A stretch of 64,000 nt of DNA from Gonocerus acuteangulatus. Lineage: Eukaryota > Arthropoda > Insecta > Hemiptera > Coreidae. The position numbers were made by a program, and so were the translations under genes. Shown here in pieces: positions 23,652 through 34,186 of the stretch; the first letter of the stretch is position 1, and the number at the start of each line of letters is the position of its first letter. The notes under the pieces were generated by a model. The model saw only the letters and a program-made list of their open reading frames with translations, was not told the DNA's origin and ran no database searches. The stretch is taken from positions 27,175,448-27,239,447 of the forward strand of contig OX328124.1 in the NCBI GenBank assembly GCA_946811695.1, in the 5' to 3' direction.

Positions 23652-24062
23652 ATTAGATAGTTAGCCGTCGAGGTGATAATCAATCAGGCATTAGTTGGGA
23701 TTCGGCTAAGAAAACATCAATACGATTTTTGTAAAAAATCTGTATTAAGGACGTTTCGGCTACTCTTTGGTAGCCTTCGTCAGCTAAAATGACAAAACCA
23801 AAGAAAAAATTGAATTAATAAACAGAAAAAAGGTTTAGCAGTCGGATAAACGATAGATCTCCATACATACAAATCAACTTTTTTAAAGAACAATTTGTTG
23901 TTAAAATATGAGAAAAATTATGATGATAACAGGTAAGTGAACAATAGTTGTATATCTAGAACTTAGTTCTAGAAAATCAATAGGAACATTAAAAAATAAA
24001 AAAATATTTACTGATAGCCGTATTGATGTTTTCTTAGCCGAATCCCAACTAACCCCTGATTG
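23652..24062 (-). repeat. R1 repeat, longer copy with inverted arms
   Basis: 23652-23800 matches 8093-8240 and includes, on the minus strand, CTGACGAAGGCTACC and GTAGCCGAAACGTCC. 24013-24062 is the reverse complement of 23681-23727 (TTGGGATTCGGCTAAGAAAA and CATCAATACG), giving the copy inverted arms of about 47 bp. Between the arms is AT-rich sequence with no frame. Confidence 0.65.
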
Positions 24063-24285
24063 CTTATAGAACTTATTATTTATTTACTTATTAGGCTGAG
24101 GCTTAACAAGTTTGTCATCTTTAGTCTGTCATCAAAAACTAAAATAGAAAATGTTTTCAACTACAGTATGCAAAGAATATTCCACTATTAGGGCCATGTC
24201 AAGACTGATGGTAAGAACAATTACACCAACGAGTCAGCTAAGTTCAATCGATAAATGCCATCCAATAAACAGTACTTACTTTACT

Positions 24286-24699
24286 TTATCCTACGCCCGC
24301 ACGAGGCAATTCTGCCATCAAGCGCCTCGCAGACCAGTACAGGGAGGAAAGCAGCAAATTCATATCATCGTACTCTGGACAGGTTAGCGCACTGCAGGAT
24401 GTAAGGTGTGCAGCGTCCATTCTGCCACCATTGCACAGTGGACAGATGTCTGTCTCAACTACGCCGATTCTGTGCAGGTGGGCCTGTAGGTAGTCATGTC
24501 CGGTGGTTGTTCTGAAGAGGCAGACAGCCAATTCTCTGGGCAGATCTCGGGGCACCGGTCCTTTTGTGACTAGCTTCTCCCAAATTTTACCAGTTGCTGC
24601 TTTGCGGTGTCCTTCAGCTACTGCTATTGGGGGGTGGAGTCGATCGCCTGCACGCGGTGCCCCCTGCTCTCGACCAAACGATCGACAATTTATCGCCAA
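24286..24699 (-). CDS. LINE ORF2 C-terminal fragment (partial)
   Basis: An open frame of about 137 codons, the longest recognisable coding stretch in the window. The product would be the region downstream of reverse transcriptase and RNase H in a non-LTR retrotransposon. Seen in it are FRTTTGHDYLQAHLHRIGV, then a cysteine-histidine knuckle CPLC-x8-HLTSC (CX2CX8HX4C), then YWSARRLMAELPRAGVG and a stop. These strings are typical of arthropod LINE C-termini. The knuckle is thought to bind nucleic acid. The frame is intact to its stop, but everything upstream (endonuclease, polymerase) was lost by 5' truncation, so it is not functional alone. The first methionine is arbitrary. A relative with frameshifts lies at 61914-62280. 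The LINE clade (I, R1 or Jockey group) is not resolved by eye. Confidence 0.85.
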   Translation of the reverse strand: MAINCRSFGREQGAPRAGDRLHPPIAVAEGHRKAATGKIWEKLVTKGPVPRDLPRELAVCLFRTTTGHDYLQAHLHRIGVVETDICPLCNGGRMDAAHLTSCSALTCPEYDDMNLLLSSLYWSARRLMAELPRAGVG

Positions 24700-24741
24700 T
24701 ACCTCGTATTACCGGACAAGGAAAGCATCAAGCATAAAGTT

Positions 24742-24783
24742 GTGATCAACAGTTTCACCCCCCCCCCCCCCCCTGTTGATCAC
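24742..24783. repeat. perfect 11-bp inverted repeat around a C-run
   Basis: GTGATCAACAG and CTGTTGATCAC flank TTTCA and about 15 C's. The stem is perfect and the loop is almost pure C. Confidence 0.9.
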
Positions 24784-24861
24784 TGATCTGAAAAAAACAC
24801 ACTGTTAAGTGCTGCGGCACTCAAGATAAAGGTGCAGGCCTCAAACCATCCAATAAACAGT

Positions 24862-26098
24862 GGATGACCCTCTTTCTTTCTGTGGCTGTAAATACTTTTA
24901 AAGTTTAGCTCTTGATGCGGCACTTAACTTCCGAAACATGTTGTGCAGGGGCCATTCTCCAATAATTATGATTTTATCATTCACTAAAATCGGGAGTCAA
25001 TTTCACATCTCTATCTCAGTAGAATGGTTCGTCCATGCATGATTGACCAATTCTTAGCCACTTAAGAACAACTTCTTCTCTCCTTCTCAGTCTTTTGCAT
25101 CATAGCCGGCCACTCATCCACTCATTTATTTCTCGTAATTTTTATCTTTACTGTGCATCAGGTATGGGCAGTCTTTGATATGCCTTGGGCTAAACTTTAG
25201 TGTCCAAATACGTTTGCGGGCCGCTTAGATGGTTCAAAATATAATAACATCGGATTTTAAAGTACTGTTCACAATTTTAGATAGATATCAGTCATGAAAT
25301 AATACGACACTGTCATTGTAATGCAATTTATTAAAATGACAAAATGAAATGGAAAAAAGTCGGTACCTACAACATTATAATTAAATCGTAAAATTTGGAA
25401 TTGTTACAAACTACAAAATTTAAATAGCGACACAAAATCAGTGAGACACTCGGCTTGCTCGCTCACTTGATTCCGCATGAGGAAGCGACAAACCCCATCT
25501 CACTTGATCTTCCTCATTTGGAGTGAGTGTGATATTATTTTTTTTTTACTTCGTAATTCCTAGCCAATCAATGCTGTAGTTAGCAAAATATTTGATTTAA
25601 TTACTGCAATTTAACAATTATTCTTATCTGCTTCGTTAATTGTTTATTTAAGTACGTTTTAATTGTAATAACTTATTATTACTGGATTGATGCTAATATT
25701 ATACCTTTTATTGTTTCAGGTGAGTTAACTGTTGTTTGCTATAATGGAAATACATGAAATAAGGTAAAACTATATATTCAAGATATTCCTCAAATAATTC
25801 ATGCCAGATATGATTAGTTTTTATTACGTTTCTCGTAGCGCGTTTCCTTCAAATGGAAATTTCTAAATTTCAGTAATTTTCCATTTAACTGAACAGGTTG
25901 CAGTTAATCCTTTTTCTACTTTTATTCATATCTTTTTTTTCTTTTATTCTATAAAATTTAGACAAATTAGGGAAAAATATATTTGTCAGAAATACATTCA
26001 CCAATCATATTATGGCGATAAAAGTTGTTTACAATTTTTGTTTGCCTACAAAAAAATGTTTTTTTGGGGGTTTGTAGTCCTATAAATACCTTTAAATT
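24862..26098. other. no gene seen; one hammerhead-like string
   Basis: CTTGATGCGGCACTTAACTT then CCGAAACATGTTG at about 24910-24946 recalls the CTGATGA...GAAACATG motifs elsewhere, but it is degenerate. The rest is AT-rich and unassigned. Confidence 0.4.
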
Positions 26099-26794
26099 TA
26101 AATGTTAATTTTGAATGAAGGTTTATGAAGAATCTCCCTGGCAGATTCACATGCAAAACTTGTAACAAGACAACCTGAGCTCGACCTTTCAATCACACAC
26201 GAAGACTTGACCAATACAATCAAACGAAATATTTTAAATCGTTGGCAATACAGCTGGACTCGACTAAACGACGATAAATTACGTACAATCAAAACTACTA
26301 CTCAGGAGAGGACATCCAGCTACCGAGACAAGAGACGAGAAGAAGTTGTACTTCCTCGACTTCGAATTGGCCATACAAGACTAACACACGAATATCTCAT
26401 GACAGGACTTAACAAACCAAGCTGTAATATATGCAGTAGAGACATTACCGTAAAACATCTACTTACGGAATGCAGAAGATGACAGCAGCCAGTACATAAA
26501 CACAATACTCTCTTACTTGCAGAACACTAAACTATACAATCTCATTTGAAGGCATCTCCTGAATAACCAGAGGCTTCCAGGCATATTTCCAAACCTCTGT
26601 TTATAAGTCAATCAAATTTCTAATCACGATGCTGGCTCATTGCACCATACAGGACCTTGCCTGTTTATTGCCCTCCAAAACACGAATCTGGACCATACAG
26701 GTACCACCTGGAAAGAGTGAAGTTGCCAAACAACATAGTTGCCATACATGATAGTAGCGATCACTTATTAATGATAATAATAAATGTTAATTTT
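26099..26794 (+). mobile_element. 5'-truncated LINE insertion with 14-bp target duplication
   Basis: TAAATGTTAATTTT occurs at 26099-26112 and 26781-26794. The insert (26113-26780) starts inside the RNase H domain, continues through the LINE C-terminus and 3' UTR, and ends in ATGATAATAATAA, a (TAA)n-type tail. Confidence 0.85.
26129..26482 (+). pseudogene. LINE RNase H end and zinc-knuckle domain (partial)
   Basis: Reading begins in the RNase H tail: LADSHAKLVTR fits the (A/V)D..AK block holding the last catalytic aspartate. After the RNILNRWQYSWTRL spacer comes REEVVLPRLRIGHTRLTHEY, a signature shared with the relics at 35505, 58076 and 61725. Then CNIC-x7-HLLTEC (CX2CX7HX4C). It stops at 26482, and the frame beyond suggests the natural C-terminus was a little longer. 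There are no internal stops from 26129 on, but the protein is only the last fifth or so of an ORF2 and cannot act alone. This is a different LINE family from 24286-24699, whose knuckle is CX8H. Confidence 0.8.
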
Positions 26795-27044
26795 TTTTAA
26801 ATAATAATTTATTGTACAATGAAAAAAAATAAAACTGTATTATAAGCTATGTAACATTTTTATAATTAAATTTTTAGTTGAAAACGTCAGAAATTGGAGA
26901 AAATAGGTATTTTAGAAAATATAAGTGATCGAATTGATTAAGTAGTTTTTCACTTTTTTTTTCCCCCAAAAGACTTATTTTGATATCTAATACACACAAA
27001 AATACAACAAAAATTAAATGGCGCACATAGGAGTGAATCACATC
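26795..27044. other. short unassigned stretch
   Basis: AT-rich. It probably belongs to the same old locus as 27846-28085. Confidence 0.4.
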
Positions 27045-27758
27045 AGAAGTGATCCATATTTAAATAAAAAAAAAAAAAATCAGTCCCGTAACAGGCCACG
27101 AGGGCCCTGAGGGGCAGATACCATAGAGGTATCTGATTCATGACCATACGGCACACTAGGGAGATAGTATGGTCAGTACTATGCTCCGGCCGCCTGATTT
27201 TCCCCTTGGCCGCTTCGACTGCTAGAGTCATTAGCACCCAAGGTACCCATTATTAAATTAATTAAAGGCTGGGTCGGCCTAGGGACGGTCAGGGAGGCCG
27301 AATTCAACCCATGAATGAAGACACTAGAAGAAAAAATCTTTAGTGCTTGCTCGGGATTTGAACTCAGGCCTCCAGCTTATTAGTCCAGTGCTCTACCACT
27401 GAGCTAACCTCGCCCCCCCCATATTTAAATAATATATGGAAATACCGACAATTTTTAATTCTTCAATTTAATTATTAATTTATATTTCATAAGTTGTTTA
27501 TTTTATTTTATATTTTTTTTTTCTCTCTCTGTCTATTTTATTATAATTGTATTTATTAATTATTATTTAATTTTATGTTTAATTATTTATTTTAATTTTT
27601 GTTTTTCTTCTTTTATAAAGCCTTCTTTAGAGGTATCCATAAATTTCTAAATGTATATTGTTATTTTAAGAAATTAAGTTATGTATATAGGTATGCACTC
27701 TGGCTGATGGACAATGTCCACGCCTAAGTAAATTGTTTTATTATTTTCTTTTTATATT

Positions 27759-27803
<45 letters not shown>

Positions 27804-27845
27804 ATAAATTTACATTCATTTATTCATTCATAAGAAGTGATCCAT
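27045..27845 (+). mobile_element. LINE 3'-UTR insertion with 13-bp target duplication, host of a SINE
   Basis: AGAAGTGATCCAT lies at 27045-27057 and 27833-27845. The insert ends with GACAATGTCCACGCCTAAGT, a (TA)n stretch (27764-27796) and ATTCATTTATTCATTCAT, an (ATTC)n-type tail. This fits the non-coding 3' end of a heavily 5'-truncated LINE. It is itself interrupted by SINE-C at 27067-27418. Confidence 0.65.
27054..27431 (-). repeat. SINE-C insertion with 13-bp target duplication
   Basis: CCATATTTAAATA lies at 27054-27066 and 27419-27431. The minus-strand head is GGCGAGGTTAGCTCAGTGGT (A box) ... GAGTTCAAATCCCGAGC (B box). The body ends GGTTACGGGACTGA and then a T-run. It is about 350 bp. 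The anticodon-loop equivalent CTAATAA points to a tRNA-Ile origin. Its tail is T-rich, not A-rich. Confidence 0.9.
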
Positions 27846-28085
27846 GAGTCCCCCTTTGAACGGGTGTGACTGCAAACACCTTAGACATCCTAGGGTTAAC
27901 TAACAGATCGTGTACTGCGCGCCCGTATTGTGAAACCCTTACTGTTGTAGAGAAACCGTCTGTGAGGTATAGCTTAGAGGATGCTACCTTGAGAGAGAAG
28001 ATTGCTAAAGCCACAATGACATAATCAGCAAATACTGGGTACTGTTTCACACTCCTTTTACGAAGGCACAAGATAGCTAACGGGC
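27846..28085 (-). pseudogene. decayed non-LTR reverse-transcriptase relic
   Basis: The minus frame contains, in order, VFADYVIVALAIF (compare F(V/I)DYxKAFDSV of RTE-like reverse transcriptases), then LYLTDGFSTTVRV (compare ALYDGFSCTVRV), then KVFAVTPVQRGTHGSLL (compare FPVTTGVRQGCLLSP). The order and spacing fit reverse-transcriptase motifs around the palm, with the catalytic residues lost. The match is by memory of the family pattern, so moderate confidence. The LINE at 27058-27832 inserted into its downstream end. Confidence 0.45.
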
Positions 28086-29569
28086 CTTTATTCGCTTTCT
28101 AGCTTTTCACTCGTCTTATGGCAATACTTTCAAGTGAATTGGCAATAAAATATTTTTGGATGAGTCAATTAAGAAATGGTCACTTGGATTATATTTAAAA
28201 GCTTCATCGACTTAAAATTCCAGTGTATTAATGTGGAGATTCAACATATATTTCAGAATGGAGTATATTTCGGGCAATATGCGACTGGAAATGGTAAGAA
28301 ATTGAAATATTCATTCGTCGACAGCTGTCGCCGAATTTCAGATTTCACGATTAACACTGAAATTGTTTTAACGTTTGAAGGAAAATTCATAAAATAGTAA
28401 AGTAATATATATTATTGAAGAGAATATAATGCTCTACAGCCTATCACTTAGTTTTTGGCTACATTGTTGAAGAGTTATCAGCTCAAAAAGAGAAACAAAT
28501 GTGCAGCAAAAGTGTTTTTTCCCTACATTACAGACTGTTAAGAGCAGCTATCGTCGATACAAATGCTAAGTATCGAATGTGAAAAAAGGGAACAATTATT
28601 TTCAACCTTTATTGATTGCTCTTGGACTGATGTACGGCAAACTCTCGAATCTAAGTTCACTCGAAAAGGGAAATTAACCACTGTCAAAAGGTCGAATCTG
28701 CCGATTATTTGACTGTCCAAAAGCAAAGTAATGAATAAAAGTTGTTTCACTCTGGAAAGTGCTGATTTTCACATTCTATACCTACTTTGCATTTATATCG
28801 AAAATATCTCGAAAACTAAAGATATTTTGAGAAATTTGATTGAGTAGAACTTGTAGCAAATTTAATCAGCTTTTGTTTGTTAAAAAATGGTCGTGTCGCT
28901 AGGACGCTTGGTTTCCGAAAAAGCGAAGACCCTAAAAATGGGTCTTTACAACTCCTGTTGGCTATCTATAGCTGTTTTTAAGAATTCGTTGTCTGGACTG
29001 TAGGGAAATTCCAATAAATATTAAATATTTATTTTGTGATTTTTAAAGTTTTTTACGGCAAGTTTTGGATCCTATTGGACAGGCGTAACAAATACTTGGT
29101 CTGATATATATATATTAAATAAATATTTTTTTTTTTAGAAGGTTTAAATGAGAGTTTCTGTTTAACAAGGGGAATGCTTTCTGTAAGGCTCGTGTAGCAT
29201 TTTTAATTTGATTATTGGCACGAGTGTTAAAATTTGATTTAGCGTCTAAATACACTCCAAAATATTGTTAAGACATCCCCCCCCCCGGTCTTTTTCTCAA
29301 TTTTATCGCGATAAACCAGATTTAGAAATAGTTGCACATCCTTGAGGCATAGTTCTCCTTCTTTTCATCGGTAAGGCTATTTTCATCTTGTACTTATTCA
29401 TTTCATGTCTATTTCTATGTTACCCAGTTATGTTTTCAATCCGTATTAATACATTTAAGATCTAGCTATAACACACATTTACCAAAAGCATCATTCTGGA
29501 CTATGTAAAATGTTCTTCACATCTTGCTTTCTCTATATAAATTAGTATTAACACTGTCCTCCTTGTTTT
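28086..29569. other. no gene seen
   Basis: AT-rich and unassigned. Frames of 73 (28176) and 70 codons (28538, minus) have no recognisable domain. A C-run lies near 29278-29286. Confidence 0.45.
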
Positions 29570-29600
29570 ACATCCCTGATGAAGGCCGAAACGTCTAGAA
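29570..29600 (+). repeat. hammerhead-like core
   Basis: CCCTGATGAAGGCCGAAACG at 29574 has the core CTGATGA-AGGCC-GAAACG with almost no stem II. Such strings occur in Penelope-like retroelements, which are known to carry hammerhead ribozymes. No polymerase relic was seen nearby. Confidence 0.45.
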
Positions 29601-30208
29601 AAAAACGCATTTTCTTATAAAATAATGTAGTTTTATTAATGATACCAAGTCCGAACCCTAACTAACTCAACCTTTTCCATCCCTGCGGTCAACGATCTCC
29701 CCATTAGACATTTTATATTATTTTCCAGACATAGTTATAAAACTGTAAAAATTGAGTGTTTACGCCAAGATAAATACCGCAAATTTTCACCGTAAAACCC
29801 ACATATTTTCTGAGGCAATCCCTCAACTATATTCTCTCCCACACTCCTCTGCCGATAAGACCCCCCCCCCCTCATTATTAGGTATGTATCTTGGAATCTA
29901 AAATACCCCTCGAGACAATTATTGAACTGAAGGGTGGTTATTCCAGCCTGCTTGCGGTGCTATCTGTACGCCGCAGCCTCTAAGCTGATTAGCTCTATCA
30001 TTTCTCCCACTATTTGCTCTCTCTCTCCACGCCCTTATACTGCTCCTGTAGTCCGTTCCTTTCTCGAGGGCATCTCCCACTTAAAATTTTGTAAATTCCC
30101 TCACAATTTTGACAATTGAGCATATTCATGACTCTGAACATTATTAGCTATCCATGAACTCCTGATAAACAAAACATAGTACCTCTCGACCTGTTTAGGC
30201 TAGTATAG

Positions 30209-30213
<5 letters not shown>
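29601..30213. other. no gene seen
   Basis: Unassigned. The 61-codon frame at 29934 has no recognisable domain. Confidence 0.45.

Positions 30214-30268
<55 letters not shown>
30214..30268. repeat. (TA)n microsatellite
   Basis: Uninterrupted TA run abutting a Helitron 3' end. Confidence 0.95.
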
Positions 30269-30269
<1 letters not shown>

Positions 30270-30270
<1 letters not shown>

Positions 30271-30583
30271 TAGCTGTTACCCGGCGTGCCATGCTACACC
30301 TACTTTCTGCATCTAGAAAAGAAAAAATAAATTAGAAACCAAATAAGTAATATTAACATATAATAAAGCAAATCTGTAACTATTTGGGTTCATATTTTCG
30401 AACCCGTGACCTCCAAACTGTGAGTCCTTGACGATTTTGACCTAGCCTATGTCTCCCCCCCGAATCAGGACTTACATGTGTGTCAAGTTTGGTCAAAATC
30501 GGTCAAACGGTGTGGATTTGTATAAGGGACAAACAGACAAACAGATGGACAAACAAACAGACACGTACATATATATATATATA
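30270..30583 (-). mobile_element. small non-autonomous Helitron
   Basis: Starts CTAGCTGTTACCCGGCGTGC after an A (the 3' CTAG end in reverse). The interior matches the intact copy at 61129-61430, including a block with TTCGAACCCGTGACCTCC and GGTCAAAATCGGTCAAACGG. The 5' side with a doubled GACAAACA run ends in (TA)n. It ends at a point where another Helitron 5' end begins in the opposite direction. Confidence 0.8.
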
Positions 30584-30668
30584 TCACGTGTCTGTTTGTT
30601 CCTTATACAAATCCACTCCGTTTGACCGATTTTGACCAAACTTGACACAGATGTAAGTCCTGATTTTA

Positions 30669-30672
<4 letters not shown>
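30584..30672 (+). mobile_element. Helitron 5' fragment, head-to-head with the previous one
   Basis: TCACGTGTCTGTTTGTTCC followed by CCGTTTGACCGATTTTGACC repeats the 5' part of the Helitron family in plus orientation and breaks off into (TA)n at 30673-30711. Confidence 0.75.
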
Positions 30673-30716
<44 letters not shown>

Positions 30717-30739
30717 TACATACATACATACATAAAATG

Positions 30740-30800
30740 AGGACCTAAAGAGTCTAAGTAACAAACTAAATGTTTTGCGGAAATGGATTGGGTCAGGTTG
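30740..30800 (+). repeat. fragment of the TTAA-flanked element
   Basis: GAGTCTAAGTAACAAACTAA and GGAAATGGATT match the left end of the element at 55639. The TTAA and the right end are missing. Confidence 0.6.
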
Positions 30801-31132
30801 CGAAGGCCACATTCAGTTACTTGTGAAGTATCTTTAGTGATTATAACAGTGATAACTCCTATGGCAATTAGGTCTGTCTTGTCGTCCCATGAGAAAGGAG
30901 TGCTTTAGTTAACTGTGACCTAAGCAGAGCCTCGTCAGAATAACTTGTCTTCTCAGGTTTTCTCTCGACATGGCTCTTATTGTATGTTTAATTTGCCGTA
31001 GTTTGCTTTCAGAATTAGTCTGTTTTTATTCTGTCTGCCAGTCATTTAATGTTTTATTTTTGGCTAATCTGCAGTAGTCAGTTGCTGTCATTTTGTTGAG
31101 GCGAGGTCTATGAGTTGCTGTTTTTGCTAGTA
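30801..31132. other. no gene seen
   Basis: Unassigned flank of the following tandem array; it contains GAGTTGCTG-like scraps of the unit. Confidence 0.4.
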
Positions 31133-31567
31133 AGTCTACTGTAGTGCTCAGTGAAATACATTCATGCGGGCAACTGTGGGTTGCTTTAAGTCTACTGTAG
31201 TGCTCAGTGAAATACATTCACGCGGGCAATTATGGGTTGCTGCATGTCTACTGTAGTGCTCAGTGAAATACATTCACGCGGGCAATTATGGGTTGCTGCA
31301 AGTCTTCTGTAGTGCTCAGTTAAACACATTCATGCAGGCAATTATGGGTTGCTGTAAGTCTACTGTAGTGCTCAGTGAAATGCATTCATGCGGGCAACTA
31401 TGGGTTGCTTCATGTCTACTGTAGTGCTCAGTGAAATTCATTCATGCGGGTAATTATGGGCTGCTGTAAGTCTACTGTAGTGCTCAGTTAAATGCATTCA
31501 TGCGGGCAATTATGGGTTGCTGTAAGTCTACTGTAGTGCTCAGTTAAATGCATTCATGCGGGCAACT
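31133..31567 (+). repeat. 56-bp minisatellite, about 8 copies
   Basis: The unit starting AGTCTACTGTAGTGCTCAGT and containing CATTCATGCGGGCAA and TGGGTTGCTG recurs with an exact 56-bp spacing (31135, 31191, 31247, 31303, 31359, 31415, 31471, 31527). Copies differ by a few substitutions and no indels. Confidence 0.95.
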
Positions 31568-32620
31568 AAAACTTCGTGATTTATTGGTTCCTTGTTTGTA
31601 GTCAGAATATATGTGCAAAAATCTCAAAAACGTTAGGGTGTGTGCTGTAAATGGAGTGTTAAGAACTTAATGAGTACTGTGATGATTCTGGATGGAATGT
31701 AGTAGTGCATAAGCATTTTGGTCTACATCCGTCAATGTGGGGAATAATTTCTCCTAATGGATTTCTATTATTGGAAGAAAATAATAACGTGTAATATATT
31801 AATCGTAAATATTTCGATCGCATTAGTTATTTGCATCAGTAATACCCAGAACAGATTTATGAAATGCGAAATAATTCCCGCCAAATTTCAAAATAAGATT
31901 TTAATGCTAGAAATGGTTGTGGCTCATTTTCCCCTTCCCGGAGGTAATGCATAAAACCTATAGATAATTGGGAGTGGTAAATGTTTTATGATGTTGTCGT
32001 TTACTGAGAACAATATCGTGTTTTTCTTGATAAATTTTTATTCATTAACTTTATGACATATTTATGATTCGTCGTGACATTAATTGCCTCAATATAATCT
32101 TATTTTGTATTCCTTCAATATATCTTAAATTAAAAGTAATATTTCTAAGATCAAGTTGATTCATAAATCAAAAGTAAATCTTTAAATCGAATTGCAGTCT
32201 TTGGAGATACTCACTAAGGCTATTCTATTCATATAGCTTCCACCAAATACTTACTTAATCATAAAATTATAATGAATTTCACTTGAAAGTGAATAATAAA
32301 AAAAAAACACAGAGAAAACAATTTGGTGGGCTTGGTGTGATATGATATTGGGAATTTTTACATCTCTCCTTTAATCCTATTCTATCTCCCTTATCCCCCT
32401 ACAATTCATAAGACTGATAAGCTGGAAGTAACTACTGTATTTGAGGTTTAAAGCTAAATAACAACACACGGGCTGAAATTTGTTGAGTATTTTCTTCGGT
32501 TATAGCATTCATGCATCAATGGAAAACTGTCATGCAGGTTGGTGGCAGACTGCTTGAAATCGCGCCGTTGGGAATGCGTAAATACCTAAAAAAAAGAAGT
32601 AGCTAAACAAGGAAAATAAT
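31568..32620. other. no gene seen
   Basis: Unassigned. The 65-codon frame at 31757-31954 has no recognisable domain. Confidence 0.45.
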
Positions 32621-32843
32621 CATAATACTGAAAAAAGTCCATGATTTCCACAGGTATTTTATTTTTTGCAGAAAGTTTTCAGGGACAAAGCCGCATTTTC
32701 AATGTCCTTGTTCCTTGACCTTGTTTTTTTGCTTGGCTGAATAAGAACCTATGCAAGGGCATTGAAAATGGGGCTTAAGTCCCTGAAAACGTTCTGCAAA
32801 AAATGAAATACCTGTGTAAATTATGGCATTTTTCATTATTCTG
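32621..32843. repeat. foldback of two ~90-bp arms
   Basis: The left arm 32621-32710 (CACAGGTATTTTATTTTTTG, CAGAAAGTTTTCAGGGACA, CATTTTCAATGTCCTTG) is the near reverse complement of 32754-32843, with a loop of about 43 bp. Transcribed, it would make a long hairpin RNA. It could be a foldback element or a MITE; no TSD was found. Confidence 0.85.
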
Positions 32844-33528
32844 GAGATCAAGTTCAACCATCCAGCAATTCCTACAAGGCAAATAATATTTTACAGTAAA
32901 ATGAGGGGTCATTTCTCGCCTACTGTCACCTAAGCTAACCCGTTCAATATTTGTCCCATTCTAAATTTTTCTTCTATGTGAAATTGATTGCTCGAACATG
33001 AGAAGCCCATAAAAGCCCATTGGACATTGAAGAGTGTTAGCGTGAAATAGAGTGTTAGTCGATGTATATCCAGCCTAATCGACTTTTAAATCTCCCTCCT
33101 ATATGGGGTATAATTTTTCAGGACCACTGTTCGGGACTTCCTCCATTATGAATTCTGATCCCCCCTCCCTCCCTCTCTCGGATAGAATAACGTTTCACTG
33201 CCATATTTATGAGATAGTTTTGCCTTTCCTTTGCATAGAGCTCTATCGGAGTTTTAGATTACTCGCTAAAAAAAAAAGTGCTTCGTTTTTATCTTTTATC
33301 ATTTCCAGTAGATATTCTTTCATTGATTTTGAAATAAATTTTAATATATATAATCGCGATTCTGAAAGTCATGTGTTTCTTTTACTTTATTCATATCCCG
33401 CTTGTTTTATGAGGTATTACTACAAGTTTACAACACTGATTCTTATCAATATTGTGTCTCATATAATGCTCATTACATCTACGTGATTAGCTTAATGCAT
33501 GGTTATTCTTGTTAAATTTAGTAATAAT
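32844..33528. other. no gene recognised; one 127-codon frame
   Basis: The plus frame 33103-33486 is long for such AT-rich DNA but has no domain I recognise and no related sequence in the window. I do not call it a gene. Confidence 0.4.
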
Positions 33529-33597
33529 AATAGTTATTCGGCGCTAATGGCCAAGTTGTAGATGCGCCGCAAAAAAAAAAAAAAAAAAATAGTTATT
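33529..33597 (+). repeat. ultrashort SINE tail insertion with 10-bp target duplication
   Basis: AATAGTTATT at 33529-33538 and 33588-33597 flanks CGGCGCTAATGGCCAAGTTG, TAGATGCGCCGC and poly-A, about 49 bp in all. This is the second case of a tail-only insertion (compare 7003). Confidence 0.85.
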
Positions 33598-33643
33598 TCA
33601 ATGTATCAATATAATATAAATATATTATTACTATATATTAATG

Positions 33644-34186
33644 TTTATACTCAGGGTGTATTGTAAATATATTCCAATGCTCCAGGGGGTGAAACTAGAC
33701 ACAAAACGCAGTTAATTGCGTTAAATTTTCATTAATTTCTGATAGATTTAAAAAATAAGCATGGTATTAGTTTTATTTATCAGTTGTTAATCCCCCTCAA
33801 TTCCTATTTACATAATGAAATTGGAGATAATCTCAATTCTGAGTATACCGTTGGAAAGGTAATTAAGATTTACAACTTTTGTGAGATTCCGGAGTTTTTT
33901 GTTGAAAACGTTGTCGCTAACTAGATTTGTTTATTAATATCACCTTGTTGAACAGTTATTTTGGTTTGCAATAGACACTTGTGAATATTTATTGTGCATT
34001 AACCTTAAAAATATTTGAATGCTGATTCTAAAAAAGTGATGTAACTTTTAAATAATAAATACAAATAGTACTACAAAAAAAACACGTTTTTTTTTCTAAA
34101 GAATATTATTTAGAACAACAGATGTTACAACCCCCCCCCCCCCTCCCCGAATGTGGCCATTAACTTGCGATACACCCTGTATAAAA
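33644..34186. mobile_element. TIR element, ~540 bp, unassigned
   Basis: The left end TTTATACTCAGGGTGTATTG and the right end, in reverse, TTTTATACAGGGTGTATCGC form an imperfect terminal inverted repeat. The interior is AT-rich, without a frame, and includes a C-run near 34131-34142. TATACAGGGTGTA-type ends are widespread in arthropod repeats; the superfamily is uncertain. Confidence 0.55.

Larger units (their letters stand above)
24258..24861 (-). mobile_element. 5'-truncated LINE insertion with 16-bp target duplication
   Basis: CCATCCAATAAACAGT occurs at 24258-24273 and 24846-24861. The insert (24274-24845) carries the C-terminal part of a LINE polyprotein on the minus strand. Its 3' tail reads, on the minus strand, TAAAGTAAAGTAAGT, a simple-repeat tail rather than poly-A. 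The right 120 bp before the right TSD do not look coding and include a C-run hairpin (24742-24783). Confidence 0.85.

Noticed and set aside
31133..31567. CRISPR-like array (also 50931 and 53536)
   Set aside because: Units are contiguous with no unique spacers, in a eukaryotic repeat context.
33103..33486. 127-codon frame as a gene
   Set aside because: AT-rich composition, no domain, no start context or splice signals that I could defend.
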